Part shown: positions 8,012 to 14,410 of the stretch, one piece after another | Numbering within the stretch: the first letter of the stretch is position 1 | Layout of the letters: every line of letters begins with the position of its first letter | Source: Castellaniella sp034007085 | GTDB taxonomy: Bacteria > Pseudomonadota > Gammaproteobacteria > Burkholderiales > Burkholderiaceae_B | Length of the DNA: 20,937 nt | Direction of reading: 5' to 3' | Assembly (NCBI RefSeq): GCF_034007085.1 | Contig: NZ_JAVERO010000031.1 | Coordinates: 1 to 20,937 of the forward strand | Notes under the pieces: model-generated | What the model was told of the DNA's origin: nothing | Databases searched by the model: none | What the model saw: the letters and a program-made list of their open reading frames with translations, nothing else | Position numbers and translations under genes: made by a program

Positions 8012-8605
8012 ATGCAAATCACCGATATCCTCGCCATGGTCAATGGGCTGGGCCCCATTGCCCGCCAATTGGGCATCACCGAAGCCCAGGCAACCAGCGG
8101 CGCCCAGGCGCTGCTGCCGGCCGTGCTGGGTGGATTCCAGAAACAGGCGCAGGGCGCCGGCGGTCTCGATGGCCTGCTGGCCCAGCTGGGTGGCGCAAGC
8201 CTGCCCGCTTCGGCAGACGACCTGGGACCGGGCGACGCGACCCGGGGCAATGATGTGCTGGGCCAGATTTTCGGCTCGAAGGACGTCAGCCGCACCGTGG
8301 CCCAGCATGCGGCCTCCAGCAGCGGCCTGGATCCCGCACTGCTGAAAAAAATGCTGCCCTTGCTGGCCACGCTGGTTGCCGGGTTCATGTCCCGCCAGAG
8401 CGGTGCTGCTGGCCAGGCATCGCCAGCTTCGCCGATGGGCGGACTGCTGGGGGGCCTGCTGGGCGGACTGGGCAGCCAGGGCGGCGCAGCCCAGTCTGCG
8501 GGCGGCGGCCTGCTCGGCACGCTGAATTCGCTGCTCGACACCAACGGCGACGGCAACGCGTTAGACGACATCCTGCGCATGGCCAGCAAGGCAGGTCCCC
8601 GCTGA
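8012..8605 (+). CDS. DUF937 family protein
   Basis: A 197-residue protein. The N-terminal half has the DUF937 pattern (QALLPAVLGGFQKQ, NDVLGQIFGSKDVSRTVAQH, LDPALLKKMLPLLATLVAGF). A Gly/Ala-rich linker of repeated GGLLGGL-like units spans about 140-175. The end carries an EF-hand-like loop, DTNGDGNALDD, as in many members of this family, which could bind calcium. ATG 8012 is chosen because GGAG (8001-8004) lies seven bases upstream and the product then starts at the family's usual N-terminus; a longer in-frame extension overlaps the DUF3597 gene and is out of character. No signal peptide is seen. Function is unknown. Confidence 0.85.
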   Translation: MQITDILAMVNGLGPIARQLGITEAQATSGAQALLPAVLGGFQKQAQGAGGLDGLLAQLGGASLPASADDLGPGDATRGNDVLGQIFGSKDVSRTVAQHAASSSGLDPALLKKMLPLLATLVAGFMSRQSGAAGQASPASPMGGLLGGLLGGLGSQGGAAQSAGGGLLGTLNSLLDTNGDGNALDDILRMASKAGPR

Positions 8606-8613
8606 TAGACACC

Positions 8614-8630
8614 GGGGCGTCATGCGCCCC
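8614..8630. terminator. GC hairpin between convergent genes, possible terminator
   Basis: GGGGCG (8614-8619) and CGCCCC (8625-8630) flank a five-base loop in the 37 bases between the DUF937 stop and the stop of the convergent esterase. There is no T run on either side, so this is at best a weak intrinsic terminator. Position is the main argument. Confidence 0.35.
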
Positions 8631-8642
8631 ATCGGGCCGGTT

Positions 8643-9524
8643 TCAGTCCGCCCGACACGACCCAGGCGGATGCGGGCGGTTTGCGCCTGCCAGCAGCCAG
8701 CGCCACCCGGTCATCAAGGCCGCCTGCGGCGCGCTTTGGTGGGTCTGCCCAGACAGCACGGCGCTGTCCAGGCGCAGGCCAGGGCACAGCGCCAGTTCCC
8801 TGGCCAATTCGCTCATGCCGTCCACCATGGCGCGCGCCTGGCGCACGGCCAGGCGACGGGCCTGCTCAGCCGCATCGACATCGGGGCCGCGTTCGCCGGG
8901 CGCCAGGCCCTGCTCGTATGCGCCGACCGTCAGTCGCACACCCAAGACTGGCACCCCCCGGGCGCACAGCCACGAACGGCGACGGCGCAGCAGGCGGACC
9001 GCGTAGCGGCCGCCCCACCAGACCGAGGGGCTGGACAGCACATAGCCATCAAAGGCGCTGGGCCGATGCGTCAGGACATACACAGCGAACACCGCGCCCA
9101 GTGAATGGCCGCACAGCACCTGGCGCTGCGAGTCCAGGCACCAGCCGTCCGCGATCCGCGCCCGCACGCGATCCAGGACGCGCAGCCAGCGGGCCGCGCC
9201 CGTCTGCATGGCAGGCGCGGCTGGCGCAGTCGCCGCACCGCCATCAGCCGCGCTGGGCCTCAGCGCCACCGGGCGACCCGCGCCGCGCGCGCCCCAGCCT
9301 GCCGGCACATAGTCCCAACAGCGGTCTTCGGGCCGGGCCGGCCCCAGGCCCACCAGCAGGCCCGGCAGGCCCCCTGGGTCCGCCCGCAGGGTCTCGAACT
9401 GCCTGAGATCCAGCACGTAGGCCACGGGCCAGCCGTCCGCCGGCATGGGACCGGGCGGCACAGCGACGCGCACGACACAAGCGCGACCATCTTCCAGGGG
9501 CAGATCAAAGGCAAGCGGGCGCAT
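8643..9524 (-). CDS. Fes/IroE-family siderophore esterase, divergent from transporter operon
   Basis: A 293-residue alpha/beta hydrolase of the esterase D / IroE-Fes group, expected to cleave the serine ester bonds of a ferric or apo catecholate so that iron can be released. The nucleophile motif is GHSLGA with Ser141, followed by the family mark SSPSVWW (164-170). The C-terminal His is probably His262 in SGQTHQSA. IroE is known to work with a Ser-His dyad, and no obvious acid partner stands out here. There is no clear signal peptide, so a cytoplasmic, Fes-like location is inferred. An Ala/Gly-rich insert occupies about 78-110. The start at 9522-9524 has only a weak ribosome site. The gene shares a 103-base divergent region and a Fur-like site with the transporter. 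Its partner esterase at 12634 is clearly divergent from it. Confidence 0.82.
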   Translation of the reverse strand: MRPLAFDLPLEDGRACVVRVAVPPGPMPADGWPVAYVLDLRQFETLRADPGGLPGLLVGLGPARPEDRCWDYVPAGWGARGAGRPVALRPSAADGGAATAPAAPAMQTGAARWLRVLDRVRARIADGWCLDSQRQVLCGHSLGAVFAVYVLTHRPSAFDGYVLSSPSVWWGGRYAVRLLRRRRSWLCARGVPVLGVRLTVGAYEQGLAPGERGPDVDAAEQARRLAVRQARAMVDGMSELARELALCPGLRLDSAVLSGQTHQSAPQAALMTGWRWLLAGANRPHPPGSCRAD

Positions 9525-9546
9525 GTTCCACTATACTGGCGAGGTC

Positions 9547-9565
9547 GTAAACAGTTCTCATTCTA
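9547..9565. promoter_or_regulatory. Candidate Fur box in divergent esterase/transporter promoter
   Basis: GTAAACAGTTCTCATTCTA (reverse complement TAGAATGAGAACTGTTTAC) matches the 19-base Fur consensus at 11 positions and keeps an AATGAGAA core. It lies 22 bases before the minus-strand esterase ATG and 62 bases before the plus-strand permease ATG, so one site could control both. No convincing -35 box was found in either direction. Confidence 0.55.
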
Positions 9566-9627
9566 TACACTCATCCGCCTCTCAGGCGCCGAGACCCCGT
9601 CCCACGCAGCAGATCCCTCTTGCCCAC

Positions 9628-10683
9628 ATGAACGCCACGCTGACGACTCCCGCCCCGATCCTGATGGATTACCGGCGCATGCTGCGCCGCCGCTGGCTGC
9701 TGGTCGCGCTGCTGTCGCTGATCATCCTGGCCTCGATCCTGGCGGATTTCACACTGGGGCCGTCCGGCCTGGGCTGGGCGGATCTCAGCCACGCGCTGTT
9801 TCACCCCGACCAGGCCGATCCGACCACCCGCGTCATCGTCTGGGACATCCGCCTGCCTTATGCCCTGATGGCAGTGGCGGTGGGCCTGTCCCTGGGCCTG
9901 GCAGGCGGCGAAATGCAGACCATCCTGAACAATCCGCTGGCCAGCCCCTTCACGCTGGGGATTTCCTCGGCGGCGGCGTTCGGCGCATCCCTGGCCATCG
10001 TGCTGGGCTTGACGCTGCCGGGCGTGCCGCAATCCTGGACGATCGCCGCCAACGCCTTTGTCTTCGCGCTGGTCTCGGCGCTGCTGCTGGACGCGGTGGC
10101 GCGCTGGGGCTCGATGAGCACGTCCGGGCTGGTGCTGTTCGGCATCGCGCTGGTGTTCTCCTTTAACGCGGCGGTGTCGCTGGTGCAGTTCGTCGCCAGC
10201 GCCGAGGCCCTGCAGGGCCTGGTGTTCTGGACCATGGGCAGCCTGGCGCGCTCGTCCTGGCCCAAGGTCGGCATCCTGCTGCTGGTCTTTGCCGTGCTGC
10301 TGCCGCTGTCGCTGCGCGACACCTGGAAACTGACCGCGCTGCGCCTGGGCGAGGATCGCGCCGCCAGCTTCGGCATCGACGTGCCGCGCCTGCGGCTGAC
10401 GGCGCTGGTGCGCATCAGCGTGCTGGCCGCGCTGGCCGTGTCCTTTGTCGGCACCATCGGCTTTGTCGGCCTGATCGCCCCGCACATCGCGCGCCGCCTG
10501 TTCGGCGAAGACCACCGTTTCTACCTGCCGGGCAGCGCCCTGGTGGGCGGCACGATCCTGTCGCTGGCCTCGATCGCATCCAAGAACATCGTGCCCGGCA
10601 TCATCGTGCCGGTGGGCATCGTCACCTCGCTGGTCGGGGTGCCGTTCTTTCTGGCGGTCGTGCTGCGCCGCCAGATGAAATAG
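9628..10683 (+). CDS. FecCD-family ferric-siderophore ABC transporter permease
   Basis: A 351-residue inner-membrane permease of the FecCD/BtuC type, with about nine or ten hydrophobic segments. Family marks include RLPYALMAVAVGLSLGLAG (early), MQTILNNPLASPFTLGISS, FWTMGSL, the cytoplasmic coupling region ASFGIDVPRLR, and GTIGFVGLIAPHIARRL near the C-terminus. The protein would import a ferric siderophore with the ATPase that starts five bases downstream. Only one permease gene is present, so a homodimer as in BtuC is expected rather than a FepD-FepG pair. The ATG at 9628 fits the family length but has no clear ribosome site; ATG 9664 is an alternative that removes 12 residues. In-frame extension upstream would run through the Fur-like site and is rejected. 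Confidence 0.92.
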   Translation: MNATLTTPAPILMDYRRMLRRRWLLVALLSLIILASILADFTLGPSGLGWADLSHALFHPDQADPTTRVIVWDIRLPYALMAVAVGLSLGLAGGEMQTILNNPLASPFTLGISSAAAFGASLAIVLGLTLPGVPQSWTIAANAFVFALVSALLLDAVARWGSMSTSGLVLFGIALVFSFNAAVSLVQFVASAEALQGLVFWTMGSLARSSWPKVGILLLVFAVLLPLSLRDTWKLTALRLGEDRAASFGIDVPRLRLTALVRISVLAALAVSFVGTIGFVGLIAPHIARRLFGEDHRFYLPGSALVGGTILSLASIASKNIVPGIIVPVGIVTSLVGVPFFLAVVLRRQMK

Positions 10684-10688
10684 GCGCA

Positions 10689-11480
10689 ATGATCATGCTG
10701 CAGATCCAGAACCTGTCCGTCGCCTACGGCCACCGCCCCATCATCCACGGCCTGTCCGCCGGGCCGCTGCAGCCGGGCCGGGTGGTGTCCCTGCTGGGCC
10801 CGAACGGCAGCGGCAAATCGACGCTGCTCAAGGCCCTGGCCGGCCTGCTGAAAGTCGCCCACGGCCAGGTGCTGCTGGACGGCCAGGACCTGACACAACT
10901 GTCATTCGAACGCCGTGCGCAGCGCGTGGTCTACCTGCCGCAATCCCTGCCGGCCGCCGTGCATCTGCGGGTCTTCGAATCCGTGATGGTGGCTGCGCGC
11001 GCCTCGGACCTGGACCCGCAGGCCCAGGTCGCCAGTCCGCAGCGCATCCTGGACGTGCTGGGCCGCCTGGGCATCGAGCATCTGGCCATGCACTATCTGG
11101 ATCAGCTGTCCGGCGGCCAGAAACAGCTGGTGGGGCTGGCCCAGGCGCTGATCCGCACGCCGCGCCTGCTGCTGCTGGACGAACCGCTGTCGGCCCTGGA
11201 CCTGAACTACCAGTGCCATGTGATGGACCTGCTGGCCCAGGAAACCCGCGAACACGGCCTGACCACGCTGATCGTGCTGCACGACCTGAACATCGCCCTG
11301 CAGCGCAGCGACGAGGCCCTGCTGATCCGCGCGGGGGAACTGGTCGGCCACGGCCGCCCGGACCAGGTCGTCACGGCCACATCCCTGGCCGATGTCTACC
11401 AGGTCCAGGCCCGGGTGGAGACCTGCTCGCGCGGCCTGTCCCATGTGTTGATCGACGGGCTCTGCGCCCCGGCCTCATGA
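10689..11480 (+). CDS. fepC: FepC-type ferric-siderophore ABC transporter ATPase
   Basis: A 263-residue cytoplasmic ATP-binding subunit of a FecCD-type importer. It has Walker A GPNGSGKS (37-44), a Q-loop Gln (85) in YLPQS, the signature LSGGQ (140-144), Walker B LLLLDEP (160-166), and the switch His in IVLHDLN (198). Length is typical for FepC/FecE/FhuC. The start is ATG 10689 or the ATG two codons later; neither has a strong ribosome site, and translational coupling to the permease that ends at 10683 is likely. The stop overlaps the ATG of the binding-protein gene (ATGA at 11477-11480). The ferric-siderophore role is supported by family and context. Confidence 0.93.
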   Translation: MIMLQIQNLSVAYGHRPIIHGLSAGPLQPGRVVSLLGPNGSGKSTLLKALAGLLKVAHGQVLLDGQDLTQLSFERRAQRVVYLPQSLPAAVHLRVFESVMVAARASDLDPQAQVASPQRILDVLGRLGIEHLAMHYLDQLSGGQKQLVGLAQALIRTPRLLLLDEPLSALDLNYQCHVMDLLAQETREHGLTTLIVLHDLNIALQRSDEALLIRAGELVGHGRPDQVVTATSLADVYQVQARVETCSRGLSHVLIDGLCAPAS

Positions 11481-12637
11481 AAAAGCCGTCGCTGTCTTCC
11501 TTGCTGCACGTGCTGCGCGCGCTGACCCTGGCCCTGGCCTGCCTGGGCAGCGCGGCCAGCGCCGCCCCCATCCAGGTCACCGACATCCTGGCCCGCCAGG
11601 TCACGCTGCCCGCACCCGCACACCGCATCGTGCTGGCACAGGCCCGGCACTTTCAGGTGCTGTCCCTGCTGGCCCCCGATCCAGCCGCCCTGCTGGCGGG
11701 CTGGTCCGACGAACTGCGGACCTCGTTCGCGCCGGACTACCAGGCCGCGCTGCAGCGTTTCCCCAGCCTGGCGCAAGTGCCGGTCGTGGGACGCCACACG
11801 CCGGATTCTTTTTCGGTCGAACGCACGCTGGCGCTACGCCCCGACCTGGTGGTCATGACCGCCTCGTTCGCGGGCCTGGCGCCCGGCCAACCCGCCAGCG
11901 AATCGCCCCTGGTGGGCCGCCTGGAAGCCGCCGGGGTGCCGGTGATCGTGATCGATTTCTTTCTGCAGCCGATGGCACACACGGTGCCCAGCCTGCGCGC
12001 CCTGGGCCAGGCCATCGGCCAGCCGGAACGCACCGAGGCCGTCATCGCGTTCTACCAGCAGCACATGCGCACCATCGCCGAACGGCTGGCGGACCTGCCT
12101 GCGGACCAGCGCCCGCCGGTCTTCGTCCATGCGCATGCAGGCACCACGGATTGCTGCAGTTCGCCAGGCACCGGCACCTTCAACGAGATGATCGCCTACG
12201 CCGGCGGCCACAACATCGGCGCCGACGTCCTGAAAAGCGCCACGGGCAGGCTGAATTTCGAATACATCAACGCGCGCGCGCCCCAGGTCTACGTCGCCAC
12301 CGGCACCGGCTCGCAAACAGGCGCGGGCCTGGCGATCGGCGCCGGCGTGCGCGCAACCGATGCCCGCGCCAGCCTGGAACGCCTGATCGCGGCCAACCGC
12401 CTGGGCGCGTTGCCAGCGGTGCGATCAGGCAACAGCCATGGCATCTGGCATGCCTTCAACGATTCGCCGCTGCACGTGGTGTTCATCGAGGCCCTGGCCC
12501 ACTGGATCCATCCGGACCGCTTCGCCGACGTGGACCCGGCCGAGACACTGCGCGAGATCAACGCGCGGTTCCTGGCCGTCCCCCTGGCAGGCACCTATCT
12601 GGTGGACCTGCAACCCGGGGCGGAGCCTGTCCGATGA
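11477..12637 (+). CDS. Periplasmic ferric-siderophore-binding protein (FecB/BtuF-like)
   Basis: A 386-residue periplasmic substrate-binding protein of the peripla_BP_2 class for the adjacent permease and ATPase. An N-terminal signal peptide has Lys2-3, a Leu/Ala core and probable cleavage after ASA near residue 29. The mature protein has landmarks of the fold: AHRIVLAQARHFQVLSLLAP at the start of lobe 1, ERTLALRPDLVVM, GVPVIVIDFF, and GTFNEMIAYAGGHNIGAD in lobe 2. It is longer than the usual 300-320-residue FepB, with extra length in the middle and at the C-terminus (HWIHPDRFADVDPAETLREIN), as in some catecholate-associated versions. A Cys at 22 is not in a good lipobox, so a soluble protein is expected. 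It is coupled by ATGA overlaps to both the ATPase upstream and the esterase downstream. Confidence 0.88.
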   Translation: MKKPSLSSLLHVLRALTLALACLGSAASAAPIQVTDILARQVTLPAPAHRIVLAQARHFQVLSLLAPDPAALLAGWSDELRTSFAPDYQAALQRFPSLAQVPVVGRHTPDSFSVERTLALRPDLVVMTASFAGLAPGQPASESPLVGRLEAAGVPVIVIDFFLQPMAHTVPSLRALGQAIGQPERTEAVIAFYQQHMRTIAERLADLPADQRPPVFVHAHAGTTDCCSSPGTGTFNEMIAYAGGHNIGADVLKSATGRLNFEYINARAPQVYVATGTGSQTGAGLAIGAGVRATDARASLERLIAANRLGALPAVRSGNSHGIWHAFNDSPLHVVFIEALAHWIHPDRFADVDPAETLREINARFLAVPLAGTYLVDLQPGAEPVR

Positions 12638-13524
12638 GCCTGCGGGAAACCGTGCTGGCGGCGGAGTCGCCCGATGCCCGGCGCCTGCGCCTGCACATCC
12701 CGGACGGCACGCCGCCTTGCAGCGGCTGGCCACTGCTGGTCCTGCTGGATGGGGACTGGATCTGGCCGCTGGACCCACCACCCGCAGGCGGTGCGGGCTG
12801 CGCCGTGCTGATCCCGGGCCACGGCGGCCTGCGCGGACTGGCATTGGCACGCTTTGCCGCTCAGGACGCAGCGGCGCCGAACCGTCTCCGTATCCAGGCC
12901 CTGGCGCGGCGCGCGCTGGATTTCACGCCCCCGGCGCCGGACGGTGGCCGCTGGCCCGATCCGCGCCGCCCCGAATGGCAATGCGGCGGCGCGGATGCTT
13001 TCCTGGATGCGCTGCTGGGCCCCATGCTGGCCTGGGCGCACGACCAGGCCCCGCTGGACCCGAACCGCCTGTGCCTGTACGGCCATTCCTACGGCGGCCT
13101 GTGCGCGCTCTACGCGCTGGTCCGCCACCCTGGGCGATGCGCCCACACGGTCTGCGCCAGCCCCTCGCTCTGGTGGCAGGACGGCCGGATCGAAGCCCTG
13201 CTCGACGGTTTGCCGCGCACGCTCCCGGCCCGACCCGGCAACGCGGACGCGGCCACCGCAGCGCCATCCTCGCCACCGTCCGATCCGGTCCGGCTGACAC
13301 TGCTGGCGAGCACGCAGGAACGCTGGTACACCCATCCGCTGGACCCGGCGCACCCGCGCCAGGCCGCCGACGGCATCCCCACCCTGCCCCGGCTGACGGC
13401 GCTGCGCGACCGGCTGGCGGACATCCCCTGGCTGGCATGCACGCTTGAACGCCTGGACGGGCTGCAGCACGGCGATGCGCTGCGGGCCGGAGCGCAGCGT
13501 GCGCTGGCGCTGGCTGCCACCTGA
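12634..13524 (+). CDS. Fes/IroE-family siderophore esterase inside transporter operon
   Basis: A 296-residue alpha/beta hydrolase with nucleophile motif YGHSYGG (Ser152), then ASPSLWWQDG (175-184), characteristic of the IroE/Fes group; the candidate catalytic His is His279 in DGLQHGDAL. It is expected to hydrolyse a DHB-serine ester siderophore. No signal peptide is present, so hydrolysis in the cytoplasm after import is inferred. Residues 195-218 are a Pro/Ala/Ser-rich insert. The ATG overlaps the stop of the binding-protein gene (ATGA, 12634-12637), which argues for translational coupling and against the longer upstream extension in the same frame. It is the second esterase of the window; it keeps the GHSYGG form seen in IroE, whereas the first has GHSLGA. 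Confidence 0.85.
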   Translation: MSLRETVLAAESPDARRLRLHIPDGTPPCSGWPLLVLLDGDWIWPLDPPPAGGAGCAVLIPGHGGLRGLALARFAAQDAAAPNRLRIQALARRALDFTPPAPDGGRWPDPRRPEWQCGGADAFLDALLGPMLAWAHDQAPLDPNRLCLYGHSYGGLCALYALVRHPGRCAHTVCASPSLWWQDGRIEALLDGLPRTLPARPGNADAATAAPSSPPSDPVRLTLLASTQERWYTHPLDPAHPRQAADGIPTLPRLTALRDRLADIPWLACTLERLDGLQHGDALRAGAQRALALAAT

Positions 13525-13545
13525 ACGCCCGCGCCGAGCGCACCG

Positions 13546-14286
13546 ATGACGGCCGCGACCGCGCCCACTGCCGCCAGACCGTATCGCTTGATCCTGTCCC
13601 AGGGGCTGCCGGACGAGACCGGCGCCAGGCGCCTGCGCCAGGACCTGCCCCAGGCCGAATGGCGCTGGATCAGCCGCTTGCGGCGCCCCGACGACCGCCT
13701 GCGCAGCCTGGTCGGACGCGCCCTGATCCGCCGACTGCTGGGCCAGCGCCTGGGCCTGGCGTCCGCCGCGATCCCGCTGACCACAGGGCCGCACGGCAAA
13801 CCCAGGCTCGCCGTCACGCCCGGCCCGCATTCCGCCTGGCATTTCAACATCGCGCACAGCGGCGATCTCGTCCTGGTCGGCATCGGTCCCGGACCGCTGG
13901 GCGTGGACGTGGAACACTGCCCGGACTGCGTGGATGCGGGGCTGTGGCAACAGATCACTGGCCAACCGCCTGCCACCCAAGAGGCATCCGCGCCGGCCCC
14001 TGATCCCCGGACATTCTGCGCCCAGTGGGTCCTGCGCGAGGCCGTCCTCAAGGCCTGCGGCCTGGGCCTGAGCGCCGATCCCGGATCGCTGCGGCTGACG
14101 GACGCGGATGCGACAGGCATGATGCGGGTCTCGGGCGGACCCGCCATCGAGGGCCTGCAGGTGTGCCTGCTATGGTCGGATCCGGCGCATTGCGCGGCGC
14201 TGTGCCTGCCCGGAACGGCACCGCGCCCGGATGCCTGGTCCCTGGAAAAATGGGTGGTGTCCGACTGGATCGACGGCCTTGTTTGA
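13546..14286 (+). CDS. Sfp/EntD-type 4'-phosphopantetheinyl transferase
   Basis: A 246-residue enzyme that would transfer phosphopantetheine from coenzyme A to the Ser of carrier domains, here the aryl carrier protein (Ser37) and the EntF carrier domain. Motifs in order are GPHGKPRL (81-88), WHFNIAHSGDLVLVGI (98-113), the metal-binding GVDVEHC (119-125; Asp121, Glu123), and WVLREAVLKACG (161-172; Glu165, Lys169). The last motif is usually WxxKEAxxK; Arg replaces the first Lys. An insert rich in Pro, Ala and Thr lies between the two metal motifs (about 138-155). The gene begins 21 bases after the esterase and likely closes the transporter transcript, since a separate Fur-regulated promoter follows. 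Family assignment is firm; which carrier proteins it serves is inferred from position. Confidence 0.9.
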   Translation: MTAATAPTAARPYRLILSQGLPDETGARRLRQDLPQAEWRWISRLRRPDDRLRSLVGRALIRRLLGQRLGLASAAIPLTTGPHGKPRLAVTPGPHSAWHFNIAHSGDLVLVGIGPGPLGVDVEHCPDCVDAGLWQQITGQPPATQEASAPAPDPRTFCAQWVLREAVLKACGLGLSADPGSLRLTDADATGMMRVSGGPAIEGLQVCLLWSDPAHCAALCLPGTAPRPDAWSLEKWVVSDWIDGLV

Positions 14287-14353
14287 ACGACCGTTCCGGT
14301 CATCCTGGGACGGATCGGACGAAGACACGGCCCATGAGCGGACTGGATTCCAT

Positions 14354-14384
14354 GAATGATTAATATATAATCATTCTCATTATC
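14354..14384 (+). promoter_or_regulatory. Strong Fur operator overlapping -10 box of the siderophore assembly operon
   Basis: TATAATCATTCTCATTATC (14366-14384) matches the 19-base Fur consensus at 15 positions. Its first six bases are a perfect -10 hexamer, TATAAT (14366-14371), 40 bases before the entE ATG. A second element overlaps it: GAATGATTA (14354-14362) and TAATCATTC (14368-14376) form a perfect 9-base inverted repeat around ATATA. Together these give room for two Fur dimers on one face of the promoter. No good -35 hexamer is visible. Iron repression of entE onward is strongly suggested. Confidence 0.85.
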
Positions 14385-14410
14385 ATGAGCATGTCGATAA
14401 GGCAGCCATC

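Noticed and set aside
7313..8308. 331-codon minus-strand frame opposite DUF3597 and DUF937 genes
   Set aside because: Both plus-strand genes have good ribosome sites and family motifs; the minus frame has neither.
9571..10689. 372-codon minus-strand frame opposite the permease
   Set aside because: It is rich in Gln, Arg, His and Asp from reading hydrophobic permease codons backward, and has no family match.
14289..14301. GACCG-TTC-CGGTC hairpin after the transferase gene, as a terminator
   Set aside because: The stem is only five bases with no T run. It may slow polymerase, but the evidence is too weak to list as a feature.
13110..14303. 397-codon minus-strand frame opposite esterase and transferase genes
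   Set aside because: It spans two real genes on the other strand and lacks motifs or a plausible ribosome site.
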